Below are positions 33,372-41,714 of a DNA stretch of 47,739 nucleotides, piece after piece (within the stretch, counting starts at the first letter, position 1; every line of letters starts with the position of its first letter). Origin of the DNA: a virus. The notes beneath the pieces are model-generated. The model did no database searches, was not told the DNA's origin, and saw only the letters and a program-made list of their open reading frames with translations. The position numbers were made by a program, and so were the translations under genes. The DNA is taken from the IMG/VR virus record IMGVR_UViG_3300028854_000025, positions 1-47,739 of that record; one strand, given 5' to 3'.

Positions 33372-34234
33372 TAAGTTATTCCTCGTTTATGTTGTTTTAT
33401 CCAATCAATTACCCTTTCTGGTGATTCTTTAAAAGTCTGTGCTGGATAATGACCGTTTTTAACACGATACTTCTCAGCATTTTCTTGAACATTCCTCATC
33501 CAAGCTTCAGTATTTTTCGACATTGAACTGTTCTTTATAGAATCTTTTTGTGGTTCTAAATATTCATCGCTGTTTCCTATATCTGCAAAATACCAGAAAG
33601 GAGGGTGAAATCCTGCTTTAATAGCCTGATACGTATGATCAACGTGGTCCCAAGCGTTCTTATACTGTTCATCAATATATCCAATGTTTTCAATAACACT
33701 TCGATGATAATATGAAAACATTCCAGCAATATGTTCATATAAAGCTATTCGAGTATCTACATCATAGTCAAATATAAGCTTTGGATTAGGTTCAGTTTCT
33801 AAGTCTAAGCTATCTCTATTATATAAATCGAAGTGACCTTTCTGTTTACGATTAAAGGGAGTTCCCAAAGCATAGTTTAAGTGAAGAATTCCTGAAGCTT
33901 CTGCCGTTTCAATATATTTCTGGAATACGTCACCTTTCTTAATTACAACATCGTCTTCTATAATGAAAATGTGATCACACCCCTTATCCATCAAGTATCG
34001 CATTGCATCATTTTTACTAATGCCAACCCCCTTATTTTGATCGTGGGTTATTACGTGTTCGTTATACTTGTCTAGGTTGCTAAACGTTGGATATATAGCT
34101 GATGATCCGTCATTCACTATAACTATATGATCATAACCAGCCCCACCATCAACATAACGCAAACTATTAAGACAGTTTGCAAAATACTGTGGTCTATCCT
34201 TCGTTATAATACCAACGCCAATGCTGTTATCCAT
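33371..34234 (-). CDS. glycosyltransferase family 2
   Basis: I start it at ATG 34234 (287 residues, MDNSIGVGIITKDRPQYFAN), which has AAGGGGG upstream; an earlier frame start would run through the HNH gene. HIVIVNDGSS, then DHIFIIEDDVVIKKGDVF (the E-D-D metal site) and NAWDHVDHTYQAIKAGFHPP (the W/ED-x-D-like acceptor motif) mark GT2. It partly overlaps the HNH endonuclease gene, suggesting the latter inserted at its start. Confidence 0.82.
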   Translation of the reverse strand: MDNSIGVGIITKDRPQYFANCLNSLRYVDGGAGYDHIVIVNDGSSAIYPTFSNLDKYNEHVITHDQNKGVGISKNDAMRYLMDKGCDHIFIIEDDVVIKKGDVFQKYIETAEASGILHLNYALGTPFNRKQKGHFDLYNRDSLDLETEPNPKLIFDYDVDTRIALYEHIAGMFSYYHRSVIENIGYIDEQYKNAWDHVDHTYQAIKAGFHPPFWYFADIGNSDEYLEPQKDSIKNSSMSKNTEAWMRNVQENAEKYRVKNGHYPAQTFKESPERVIDWIKQHKRGIT

Positions 34235-34856
34235 ATTTAGCCCCCTTTTTAATATTTTCATCCCACCACAACGGTTGAAGATTTGTATAATGAAAACATT
34301 CTTCTTGTTGCTTTGGATCACGTAAATCATATGATGCACAAGGGCGTTTATGATCAACATGCCATCCAAATCTACCATAAGTATCCCACGACATCCCTTC
34401 TTTGAATTGTGACTCTAAATGTTCTTTTAACGTGATTAAATCACACCCTAATAATATAGAAGTAGTGTTACACTTTTTAATTTTTTTAAGGTTTAAAAAA
34501 GTATTAACCCTTTTTCTTAAATTACATAATATTTTATATCCTAAATCCAATTTACATCGTTTCTTATGGTATATATTCTTAGCATGTGGATGCAATTTTC
34601 TATATTGGCGTTGATAATCCTTAAGTCGCTCTCTATTTAGAATGTAATATTCCCTATTCTCCTTTAACCTTTTAGTTTTATGTTTAAGTCTACTATTGCG
34701 TTTAGATATCCTTCTCAAATCCCTATGATTTTTATCATAATCCCGATCCCTAGAACGTATAGCATCTCTATTTTTTTCTCTATATTCTTTATTTTTTAAT
34801 GCAATTTTTTCTTTATTTTTAATTGCATATTGTTTCTGATGTTCAGTCCGTTGCAT
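34227..34856 (-). CDS. HNH endonuclease, free-standing homing type
   Basis: 209 residues. A very basic, repetitive N-terminal half (KNKEYREKNRDAIRSRDRDY) probably binds DNA. The C-terminal nuclease has GRFGWHVDHKRPCASYDL followed by CFHYTNLQPLWWDENIKKG, the H-x-D-H, N and W-x-x-N order of phage HNH enzymes. It sits between two glycosyltransferase genes and overlaps both by 8-14 bp. No intron is evident. It is likely a mobile gene that exploits the operon for expression. Confidence 0.85.
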   Translation of the reverse strand: MQRTEHQKQYAIKNKEKIALKNKEYREKNRDAIRSRDRDYDKNHRDLRRISKRNSRLKHKTKRLKENREYYILNRERLKDYQRQYRKLHPHAKNIYHKKRCKLDLGYKILCNLRKRVNTFLNLKKIKKCNTTSILLGCDLITLKEHLESQFKEGMSWDTYGRFGWHVDHKRPCASYDLRDPKQQEECFHYTNLQPLWWDENIKKGAKYG

Positions 34857-35538
34857 ATAACCTTTTCAAATCTGTTTTCATATGTTCTAATTCACCAGCA
34901 TCTTGATCCCAAGGATGTTGTTCGTGCTTATATTTATACCATTCAGATGATACTTCATCCATTTCAGGTTTGGCAATGAATGGTAAATCACTCTCAATAT
35001 CAAATAACCACGGAGACTTTTTAAAATCTACCCTAGGCATTAAACCTTTATCAGATAGACGGTATGCATAATCAATAACGCACGAATAATCTTTCATACG
35101 CACATCGAAATAACCTACAGCTTCTACTGCTTTTTTACTTAAAACTTCAATGGTGATCTTCTGTCCTAATCCTGTTCCAATAGATATATTCTTACCACCG
35201 TAATCAATCGTAGCAACAGGCTTTAGTTTCCCTGTGAAATATGGAATATTAGTATCATTAATCGAATCTACATATTCCATTTGAAGTTCACGAATCTTAT
35301 CAAAATCAGCTTTAGACTGTTTCTTTTCAGGCTTCCATAACACACAATATTCAAAAGGTGAATTAAAAAACTTTCTAAGATAGACATTCTTCAATTGACT
35401 TACATTATCATCCTTGGTATAAGGAACAATAAAATATTCATCAGACTCTTCAATATCAGAATCAAACCTATCAAAGATTACAAGAAGAGTATTACTCAGC
35501 GGTTTGGATGCTTTTGTAGATGTTGATGCATTTTTCAT
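34843..35538 (-). CDS. putative glycosyltransferase-like protein
   Basis: 231 residues. The N-terminal part TLLVIFDRFDSDIEESDEYF and the C-terminal VEAVGYFDVRMKDYSCVIDY (next residues AYRLSDKGLMP) resemble the second half of GT2-like proteins, where a VGYFD motif precedes the acceptor-side acidic residues. No certain DxD is visible. It overlaps the end of gp47 by 47 bp and begins the glycosyltransferase block. Confidence 0.5.
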   Translation of the reverse strand: MKNASTSTKASKPLSNTLLVIFDRFDSDIEESDEYFIVPYTKDDNVSQLKNVYLRKFFNSPFEYCVLWKPEKKQSKADFDKIRELQMEYVDSINDTNIPYFTGKLKPVATIDYGGKNISIGTGLGQKITIEVLSKKAVEAVGYFDVRMKDYSCVIDYAYRLSDKGLMPRVDFKKSPWLFDIESDLPFIAKPEMDEVSSEWYKYKHEQHPWDQDAGELEHMKTDLKRLYATD

Positions 35539-36550
35539 AAATTTCGTCTTTATTCAGTTCAGTATTTAAAAGGTTAATATATTCTTTCAAGGAGGTATCG
35601 ATATCAATATAGGTTTTTTCAAGCTGTTCCATTTCAGCGGTAACAAGACTCTCTTCATCTAGTTCAAACTCACTTCGTAACTGTGCTGGATTCATATTAC
35701 CTAATTTTAACAATATCATATTCAGTTTATCATCTGGAATCTTTTCGTCAACTACTAGAACGATAATATTCCCTTTTATTTTGTCTTTCCACTCCGTTTT
35801 ACCTGCAATCATATCCGACAATTTAATCTTCAAGTGTTTAGGAGAAATCGTGTTAGGAACGAATTCGTATGACATAATATTAAAATCGAGTATCGTTATT
35901 CCTTTATCTTGTCCCGCTTCCCCCCAATTTTGTTCGTAGGGAGAACCGAGATAAAGTATTTCACTTCCATTATCATATTTGCGATGTTCTCTATTATGAA
36001 AATGCCCTGATATGATCGTTTTTCCCTTCTCAAGAAATAAAGCTGAGTCAACTCCATGATCACATATCTTTATAGAGTTTATTTTAAAGTTACCTATTTC
36101 AAAATGTCCAAATATTATATCACATTCTGGAATATCGTTTACATCTACACCCCAAGGACAGAATACAAACTTCTTTCCAAATTGATCTACTTCAGTCAAT
36201 TCATCAATAACTTTAACATTAGGCCAGTTTTTGAAAGGCTTAAGAGAATGTATTTTAGAGTTGTTCTTGAAATAACAACAATGGTTTCCTGTAGTCATAA
36301 TAATGTTGAATTCCTTAAACTTATCAAGGAATTCAACACCACAATCAAGAGATGTCTGATTAACTTCTTCTCTATAGTGGAAGTAATCACCACAAAAAAC
36401 TATATCATCAATACCTCTTTTTCTAAATTCCACTACTGCCCAATCAGCAAACTCCAAAGAAGTTTTATGCCATTGTTCAACGTTACCATGAACGCCTAAA
36501 TGGATATCAGAAAACAACCCAATCTTTTTACTTTCAAATACCTGTTTCAT
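35492..36550 (-). CDS. gp47: recombination nuclease subunit gp47 (Mre11/SbcD-like)
   Basis: 352 residues (T4 gp47: 339). Metallophosphoesterase motifs in order: LFSDIHLG (about 12-19), VFCGDYFHY, TTGNHCCYFKNN, GHFEIGNF and ISGHFHNREH. The usual GNHD is GNHC here; Asn and His, the direct ligands, are kept. It makes the nuclease that works with gp46 ATPase in end resection. In T4 gene 47 lies next to 46; here 8.7 kb of glycan genes separate them. It overlaps the gp55 stop by 1 bp. Confidence 0.92.
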   Translation of the reverse strand: MKQVFESKKIGLFSDIHLGVHGNVEQWHKTSLEFADWAVVEFRKRGIDDIVFCGDYFHYREEVNQTSLDCGVEFLDKFKEFNIIMTTGNHCCYFKNNSKIHSLKPFKNWPNVKVIDELTEVDQFGKKFVFCPWGVDVNDIPECDIIFGHFEIGNFKINSIKICDHGVDSALFLEKGKTIISGHFHNREHRKYDNGSEILYLGSPYEQNWGEAGQDKGITILDFNIMSYEFVPNTISPKHLKIKLSDMIAGKTEWKDKIKGNIIVLVVDEKIPDDKLNMILLKLGNMNPAQLRSEFELDEESLVTAEMEQLEKTYIDIDTSLKEYINLLNTELNKDEIYEKCINIYKSIQTAE

Positions 36551-38151
36551 TATTCTGCGTCATCATCAAACCATCCCTCTTCATCGTGACCATGTGTATT
36601 TTTAGGGTAAGGAATCTGCCCTGATTCTGTTAGGATATTATAAACGTTTTCTTGGTATCTCTTTACAGTATCATGATCCTTCTTTTCTTTTTTAATACGA
36701 TTTTGAAATGCTCTAAAAGCCACCTTAGTAAAATATGAGAAAGGGTTATATCCTGCACACACCATAAATCTTCTACGCTTTAATGCAGTAACCATCTTAA
36801 TAACTGCATCTCCTATCATTTCTTCTTTATAGCTGTTTCCAGTGACGTATATATATTTACCTCGTCTTGCTATAAAGGTTCCATAACTGGTTTCTGGACA
36901 CCATACCAATCCACCATATTCAATTGTTGGTATATTGGGGTTGCTTATTTTTCCTGTCGTTATATTTAACGATCTGTTATCTCCCCCTGGTCGTGGTCTT
37001 CCTCCGTTGAAATTTATATTTTCTGCCAAACATTGTAACTTAGGAGTGTTATAGATATTAACTACGTAATATGGTTGATCACTAAAAATAGAATCATTTT
37101 CTACTAAAGTATTTGATGTAGTCAATCCCGCTAAGGTGCATAACATTAAGAAACTATCTATATGATGTTTATCTTTTTGCACGTAAGTCCACGACATCTC
37201 CTGTTCATGGTTTCTTACGTTACCATCGCCTCTAACCATTGTCCTAATTAATTTAATGCGTTGTGATTGAGTTAAGCTCAATATAAATTCAGAAGATAAT
37301 ACACGATTTGGAGCTAATGACACTATTAAATTAGCTGCCTCCCTTTTAATTCTAAATCCTAAAATATTAGGATCAGACCAAGGGTATTCCTTAAAGGGTA
37401 TTTCTTGACGTATTAAGCAATCTCTAATTTCATTTGCCTTCTTTCCTATTTTTTGAAAAACTTGAACACTGTGGGTATATTTACCTAATAAATAATTACC
37501 TTCTGTAACTGCCCATCCCATCAATTCAACAAAATCGTCGCTGTAAATTGGAATGTTATCTTCTACAGGTAATCCCATTAAAGTAATGTGTTCCTTACAC
37601 TTAATATGTTCAACAGGTTTAAGTCCCTCTTCAGAACTTACGAATTTATGTCCTGGTGTAACTAACGCATCCAACCCTTTTAAAGTTAATTTATGCATCA
37701 ATCCCGTATAGTCTGCTCTATATATACTTTTGACATCACTCCACACTAAAGCTTTTGTAGATATATCGTAGGATAGAATTTTATCAGTTTCATTAATTTC
37801 GTTTCCATTCACCCATCCTCTTTGTGTTAATGCTTCAGTTTCTTCATCCACACAATAATTTATGAAGTTCTGAGCATATCCTAAACGAGTAGCAATCTTC
37901 TGAATCATATCAGCAAGTTCAGAGGAGAATACATCAGTCTCATAAAACTTTTTAATTAAAAGTTCCATTTCATCAGGATCAACATAATTAGTTTTTAACT
38001 CTTCCTTAGTTCTCCTAACTCTCTTTTTTGGGGGTAACACTACTTCATCAACAGCATGGTCATCATCAAAAAACTCATCCTCCTCTTTTTCCTTTCTTGG
38101 TCTTTTAGTTATTTTTTTCTTTATAGGCGCAGTTTCTTTTCCTTGTTTCAT
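36550..38151 (-). CDS. gp55: late-transcription sigma factor gp55 with in-frame intein
   Basis: 533 residues, of which 340 (100-439) are intein. Exteins: residues 1-99, a Lys/Glu-rich extension then ELADMIQKIATRLGYAQNFI, and residues 440-533, SYKEEMIGDAVIKMVTALKR and FTKVAFRAFQNRIKKEKKDH, close to T4 gp55 ([20 protein letters not shown] and AFVQRIKKERKE). Spliced length is 193, against 185 for T4. gp55 directs host RNA polymerase to TATAAATA late promoters with the clamp. The intein breaks the promoter-recognition core, so unspliced protein should be inactive. Confidence 0.93.
   Translation of the reverse strand: MKQGKETAPIKKKITKRPRKEKEEDEFFDDDHAVDEVVLPPKKRVRRTKEELKTNYVDPDEMELLIKKFYETDVFSSELADMIQKIATRLGYAQNFINYCVDEETEALTQRGWVNGNEINETDKILSYDISTKALVWSDVKSIYRADYTGLMHKLTLKGLDALVTPGHKFVSSEEGLKPVEHIKCKEHITLMGLPVEDNIPIYSDDFVELMGWAVTEGNYLLGKYTHSVQVFQKIGKKANEIRDCLIRQEIPFKEYPWSDPNILGFRIKREAANLIVSLAPNRVLSSEFILSLTQSQRIKLIRTMVRGDGNVRNHEQEMSWTYVQKDKHHIDSFLMLCTLAGLTTSNTLVENDSIFSDQPYYVVNIYNTPKLQCLAENINFNGGRPRPGGDNRSLNITTGKISNPNIPTIEYGGLVWCPETSYGTFIARRGKYIYVTGNSYKEEMIGDAVIKMVTALKRRRFMVCAGYNPFSYFTKVAFRAFQNRIKKEKKDHDTVKRYQENVYNILTESGQIPYPKNTHGHDEEGWFDDDAE
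36835..37854 (-). other. LAGLIDADG intein in gp55
   Basis: Cys1 after FINY; block A CVDEETEALTQRGWV, block B VTPGHKF, endonuclease motifs VELMGWAVTEG and KLIRTMVRGDG, then the end RRGKYIYVTGN followed by Ser+1. The penultimate residue is Gly, not His. Both LAGLIDADG motifs keep an acidic residue (Glu, Asp), so the endonuclease could be active. Confidence 0.93.
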
Positions 38152-38165
38152 AGTGAATGTTGACT

Positions 38166-38193
38166 AATATAACATAGATTAATAAAAAATCAA
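38166..38193 (-). promoter_or_regulatory. sigma70-type promoter for gp55
   Basis: TTGATT, 16 bp, TATATT on the minus strand with an extended -10 TG, 14 bp before the ATG. Confidence 0.55.
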
Positions 38194-38197
38194 CTAG

Positions 38198-39661
38198 TTA
38201 TATAGCTTCAGTTAATATAGTTTCTCTAACAGGTATACTCTCCACTCTATAGATAGTTTTCCTTTCTTCGTAATGATCCCATCCATACCTTAACATATCC
38301 ACAATGTCGAAGATGATAGCTATCTGTTTACTTGAATGTAAACGTAAACTTCTACCAATGGACTGAATAATCTTAATCTTAGCCTTACCTATAGCTGCGA
38401 AAATAACGTAATGCAAGTTTTTAATGTTAATACCAGTACTGAAAATCTTCGATATAGCCACGCAAACAATATCATCTTGTGTTTCCATTAGTTTACGTAT
38501 ACTCTCACGTTCCTCTAATTCAACTTCTCCCTGAACAAAATATACCTTTTTAGTAGTATTTTCAGAGAGTATTTTTAATAATTGCTCTCCATGAGGAATT
38601 CTGTCAACCATTATTAGAATATTCTTATCCACCTTATTCACAAGCTTAACGATAGTGTTATTTCTAAATTCATTGGTTTGTAAAAATGTTATCTCTTCTT
38701 CGTAAGCTTCAGTAGGGTTTAAAGCGGAAGGAGATTTAAAAGTCCATTTTGAGTCATAATGAATTTTTAACGCAGAAACAACTACTTTAGATATCTGGTT
38801 GTTATTCCTCAATTCTAAGGAAGTTTTAGTATAAATTACAGGGCCAAAAATGCCTGATATACACCACTTATCAGTATTCGATTCTGGTAATGTTCCCGTT
38901 AACCCAAAACGATACTTAGCAGGAATCTTACTGATTACCTTATTAATTTTGTTGCCATATCTACATTTATGCGCTTCGTCACATACAAAGACATCAATCT
39001 CTGATAACCACGAAATATCTTGAGTCTTAGATAGTAAAATTTGTGCATTTGCTATAACAATCGGAGTCTTAGGAGATTCACCACCAGTCCAACAACTAAT
39101 ATCCTTTTCATCTATCCCATACTCCAATAGATCACCATAGGTCTGCTTAACTAAATGAATATCAGGAACAAGAATAAATGTTTTATATCCAGTTGTTTGC
39201 TTCCTAATAGACTCAATTAATGTAGCAAGCACTAAAGTCTTACCAGCGGAGGTAGGAAGTATTATAACTCCATAGCCTTGTTCAAGCGCAGTAATTACTG
39301 ATTCCTCTTGATAATCTCTCAATACTATACCCAAAACATCAAGATTTTTCAATTTAACTATCTCACCCCTAAACTTAGGAGGTTCAACAATTTTCTTAAA
39401 ATTATCAGTAATTTTTATTTCTACAACTAAATCTAAAGCCTTAAGATGGTTTACAATGTCATGATACATTCGAGGCTCAAATCTACCCTGTGGTGTAATT
39501 GAATAAATCCTAGTAGGCATTGAATATCCTACTGCATACTTCTTCTTAAAACGTTGATTTTTATCTGCTACTGAAAAGTGTTCCCTAATATTATCAAGAT
39601 AATCAGACTCGATAATACCTTTCCTTCTTCCAGTGTCATAATCAATCGTTACAGAAATCAT
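38198..39661 (-). CDS. uvsW: UvsW-like DNA/RNA helicase
   Basis: 487 residues (T4 UvsW: 503). An N-terminal substrate domain is followed by LRDYQEESVITAL (Q-like motif), Walker A LPTSAGKT at 135-142, DEAH box VFVCDEAHKC, motif III FGLTGTLPES, then VCVAISKIFSTGINIKNLHY (motif V) and IQSIGRSLRLH (motif VI). It is an SF2 enzyme that remodels branched DNA and R-loops and switches T4 from origin- to recombination-driven replication. It lies 5 bp after uvsY, as part of a recombination unit. Confidence 0.93.
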   Translation of the reverse strand: MISVTIDYDTGRRKGIIESDYLDNIREHFSVADKNQRFKKKYAVGYSMPTRIYSITPQGRFEPRMYHDIVNHLKALDLVVEIKITDNFKKIVEPPKFRGEIVKLKNLDVLGIVLRDYQEESVITALEQGYGVIILPTSAGKTLVLATLIESIRKQTTGYKTFILVPDIHLVKQTYGDLLEYGIDEKDISCWTGGESPKTPIVIANAQILLSKTQDISWLSEIDVFVCDEAHKCRYGNKINKVISKIPAKYRFGLTGTLPESNTDKWCISGIFGPVIYTKTSLELRNNNQISKVVVSALKIHYDSKWTFKSPSALNPTEAYEEEITFLQTNEFRNNTIVKLVNKVDKNILIMVDRIPHGEQLLKILSENTTKKVYFVQGEVELEERESIRKLMETQDDIVCVAISKIFSTGINIKNLHYVIFAAIGKAKIKIIQSIGRSLRLHSSKQIAIIFDIVDMLRYGWDHYEERKTIYRVESIPVRETILTEAI

Positions 39662-39666
39662 TCAGA

Positions 39667-40095
39667 TTACGTAGTTTCTAATTTAATAATGTCGATTAAG
39701 TGACCTATATCCCAACTAATAGACCTAAAATTGGCTTCAATTTTCTCTAGATATTCTATTAATAGTTCTTCCTCTACAATTTTTTCATCTATTTTTTTAA
39801 CAATATCATTATCTTCCGCAGCGTCTTTTATAGTTCGAGCACTTAAACCTACAGGAGAATCTTTTGTTTTCTTATCACTTAGAATCTTGATAGCTTTCTT
39901 GCGTTGTTTCTGTAAATTGATGATATCACATTTATGTTGCATTAATCTTCCTACCCAATAATGTCTTTGATTGGGTAAATCCATTTGAATTTCCTTATAA
40001 TTAAAGACATCAAGTTTAACTGCTTTACCAATTTTCTCGTGATATTCTTCAATCCGTTCCTTTAAGGTCTTTTCTTTTGTAGGAGTCTCATCCAT
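39667..40095 (-). CDS. uvsY: UvsY-like recombination mediator
   Basis: 142 residues (T4 UvsY: 137). NQRHYWVGRLMQHKCDIINL and LLIEYLEKIEANFRSISWDI then GHLIDIIK match the helical UvsY pattern (Y-x2-WL, then EFLE-x6-SRG-x-I-x-N-I/LIDY). UvsY loads UvsX on gp32-coated ssDNA. It is at the head of the minus-strand recombination operon, 5 bp before uvsW, and faces the plus-strand arm. In T4, uvsY and uvsW are also neighbours. Confidence 0.78.
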   Translation of the reverse strand: MDETPTKEKTLKERIEEYHEKIGKAVKLDVFNYKEIQMDLPNQRHYWVGRLMQHKCDIINLQKQRKKAIKILSDKKTKDSPVGLSARTIKDAAEDNDIVKKIDEKIVEEELLIEYLEKIEANFRSISWDIGHLIDIIKLETT

Positions 40096-40105
40096 AATCG
40101 TTTAT

Positions 40106-40133
40106 ATAGTAACATATTTAGAAGCAAAATCAA
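40106..40133 (-). promoter_or_regulatory. sigma70-type promoter for uvsY-uvsW
   Basis: TTGATT, 16 bp, TACTAT on the minus strand with an extended -10 TG, 10 bp before the ATG, in the divergent gap to the plus-strand genes. Confidence 0.5.
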
Positions 40134-40151
40134 CTAAGTATTGATATAATT

Positions 40152-40388
40152 ATGATAAATTTTACAGAGTTAGTTAATATGGTTATCCTAGAAAATGTAA
40201 CTTGTGCAGCATTTGGAACACCCGCAGTTATAGCGACACAGTTTTCTGGTGATACCTATGCTACAGGAGACGCTAGAACCCCGAAAGTTTTAGGTGGAGT
40301 AATGCGTAGAGGTAAACCAGAAAACATCTTTTTAGGAACTACTGTGAAAAAGAAACGGAAAAAGACTAAAAAGCACAAAAGGTCGTAA
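40152..40388 (+). CDS. small basic protein, unknown function
   Basis: 78 residues. FTELVNMVILENVTCAAFGT, then SGDTYATGDARTPKVLGGVM, then a poly-basic C-terminus (KKKRKKTKKHKRS). The GD-x-R-x-PK-x-LG segment followed by a basic tail recalls small conserved proteins in T4-like marine phages, but I cannot name the function. It could bind DNA. It is the first plus-strand gene, 57 bp from the uvsY start. Confidence 0.6.
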   Translation: MINFTELVNMVILENVTCAAFGTPAVIATQFSGDTYATGDARTPKVLGGVMRRGKPENIFLGTTVKKKRKKTKKHKRS

Positions 40389-40660
40389 AATTTTCCCCTT
40401 TAAAGACTTATTAAAGGGTATTAGACCAACCATAAAAAGTAAGTAAAAAGTTTTTAATACTCCTTAAAAGGTTCCTTAAGAGTATTTTACTATAAGAATA
40501 AAAAAAGTCAATAGATGAGTTTTTAAAGAGTTTTAAAACTCCAGAAATTTCAACCCCTCAAAAAACTCTTTAATCACTTATCTTTGTGGAGGGTAAAAGT
40601 CAATAGTAAAAAGTGAAAATAAGTAAAAAAGTTCTAAGTTGTTATAATTAAGCAGTTTAC
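40389..40660. other. gene-free stretch with several hairpins
   Basis: 285 bp separate the genes ending at 40388 and starting at 40674. No convincing ORF. It holds a stem CCCTTTAA/TTAAAGGG (40396-40403 with 40411-40418), a bulged stem AATACTCCTTAA/TTAAGAGTATT (40456-40487), a perfect palindrome GAGTTTTAAAACTC (40528-40541) and two copies of AAAAGTCAATAG (about 40503 and 40595). Confidence 0.7.
40456..40491 (+). terminator. likely Rho-independent terminator
   Basis: Stem of 11 pairs with one bulged C, loop about 9 nt, followed by TTTTAC. It would end plus-strand transcripts from the 40152 gene. Confidence 0.45.
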
Positions 40661-40668
40661 TATAAATA
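40661..40668 (+). promoter_or_regulatory. exact T4-type late box TATAAATA
   Basis: TATAAATA identical to the T4 late promoter, 5 bp before ATG 40674. In T4 transcription starts about 6 bp downstream of the box, so the message would be leaderless. Confidence 0.6.
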
Positions 40669-40673
40669 AAATT

Positions 40674-41087
40674 ATGGATTATGGACACTGGACTTTAGCT
40701 GAAGGAGTGGAACTGAATGAAGATACTTTCGGGTTCATCTACCTCGTTACAAACAAAAAGGATGGTAGACGATATATCGGAAAGAAGCAGTGTATATTCG
40801 CTTTAAAAAGAAAACCGTTAAAAGGTAAAAAACGTTGTAGAAGAGACGTTAAAGAGTCTAATTGGAAGAAATACACTGGTTCCTGTAAAAAACTAAACGA
40901 AGATATTAAACAGTTCGGTATGGAGAACTTTACTTTCTCAATTATCAAAGCATGTTGTTCGAAAAGCCAGTTAATGTATGAGGAAGCAAAAATGCTATTT
41001 GACTATAATGTTTTATTCTCTAAAGAATACTATAACGACAACATTCATTGTCGGTTACATAGGGTTAAAATAGATGATGGACAATGA
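40674..41087 (+). CDS. GIY-YIG-type endonuclease
   Basis: 137 residues. GFIYLVTNKKDGRRYIGKKQ is the GIY-YIG core (here FIY and YIG) with the following Lys; WKKYTGSCKKLNEDIKQFG and LMYEEAKMLFDYNVLF supply the aromatic and catalytic Glu positions; YYNDNI ends the domain. It is a single short domain without a DNA-recognition extension. It may be a phage endonuclease acting on host DNA or a minimal homing enzyme. An exact late box precedes it. Confidence 0.8.
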   Translation: MDYGHWTLAEGVELNEDTFGFIYLVTNKKDGRRYIGKKQCIFALKRKPLKGKKRCRRDVKESNWKKYTGSCKKLNEDIKQFGMENFTFSIIKACCSKSQLMYEEAKMLFDYNVLFSKEYYNDNIHCRLHRVKIDDGQ

Positions 41088-41107
41088 TTTCAAATCTGCT
41101 ATTATTC

Positions 41108-41115
41108 AATAAATA
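41108..41115 (+). promoter_or_regulatory. late-promoter-like box AATAAATA
   Basis: AATAAATA 5 bp before ATG 41121. Confidence 0.45.
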
Positions 41116-41120
41116 AAGAT

Positions 41121-41714
41121 ATGAGTCAATTAAGTCGATGCGTTTTTTGTAGTTCCACATCATATGGTAAAGGGTGTAAATACTCTCCCTCTGGTATACA
41201 TTTCCATCCAGATGACCCTAAAAAATGCTCCTTTTGCGGTTCTACAGCTTATGGAAGAGGGTGTAAATACAATCCATCTGGAAATATGCACATTCATGGA
41301 ATCGCCTATAACTCTATGCTTAAAGAAAGAATTTCAGAAGTATTGACAAATCAGTTACTGTTAGCTGAATTAAAGAAACCATTTACCGAGTTTGTTGCTT
41401 ATGAACTTGGATTGGTCAATGAGAAAGGTGTTAAAATTAAAGAACCTGTGACGGAAGAAGAACATTTAGCCCTATCCCCTGCTATCAAAACACTTTTTCA
41501 ACTTAAGAGGTTTTTAGGTAGTAAAATCGACCTTATTGAGGGCATGACAATCCTTGAAAATCAGAAGCTTTTAAATTTCACACCAGACACCTATTCCAAA
41601 ATTCTTGACTACGAGGAAAGAATTAACAAGATTTTTGAGGAGTTTCATGCTATAATACACGAAGCAGAACAAGATAACATCTCTTTTGAGATTCTTGAAG
41701 CTTTGATAAAATGA
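41121..41714 (+). CDS. protein with two tandem zinc-ribbon-like repeats
   Basis: 197 residues. Two near-identical repeats open the protein: CVFCSSTSYGKGCKYSPSGI with HFH (about 7-30) and CSFCGSTAYGRGCKYNPSGN with MHIH (about 36-60), each CxxC-x7-C-x7-10-H-x-H. The rest is helical without motifs. The tandem repeats suggest metal and perhaps nucleic acid binding. Similar starts occur in other T4-like phages from memory; function unknown. It overlaps the next gene by 4 bp. Confidence 0.72.
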   Translation: MSQLSRCVFCSSTSYGKGCKYSPSGIHFHPDDPKKCSFCGSTAYGRGCKYNPSGNMHIHGIAYNSMLKERISEVLTNQLLLAELKKPFTEFVAYELGLVNEKGVKIKEPVTEEEHLALSPAIKTLFQLKRFLGSKIDLIEGMTILENQKLLNFTPDTYSKILDYEERINKIFEEFHAIIHEAEQDNISFEILEALIK

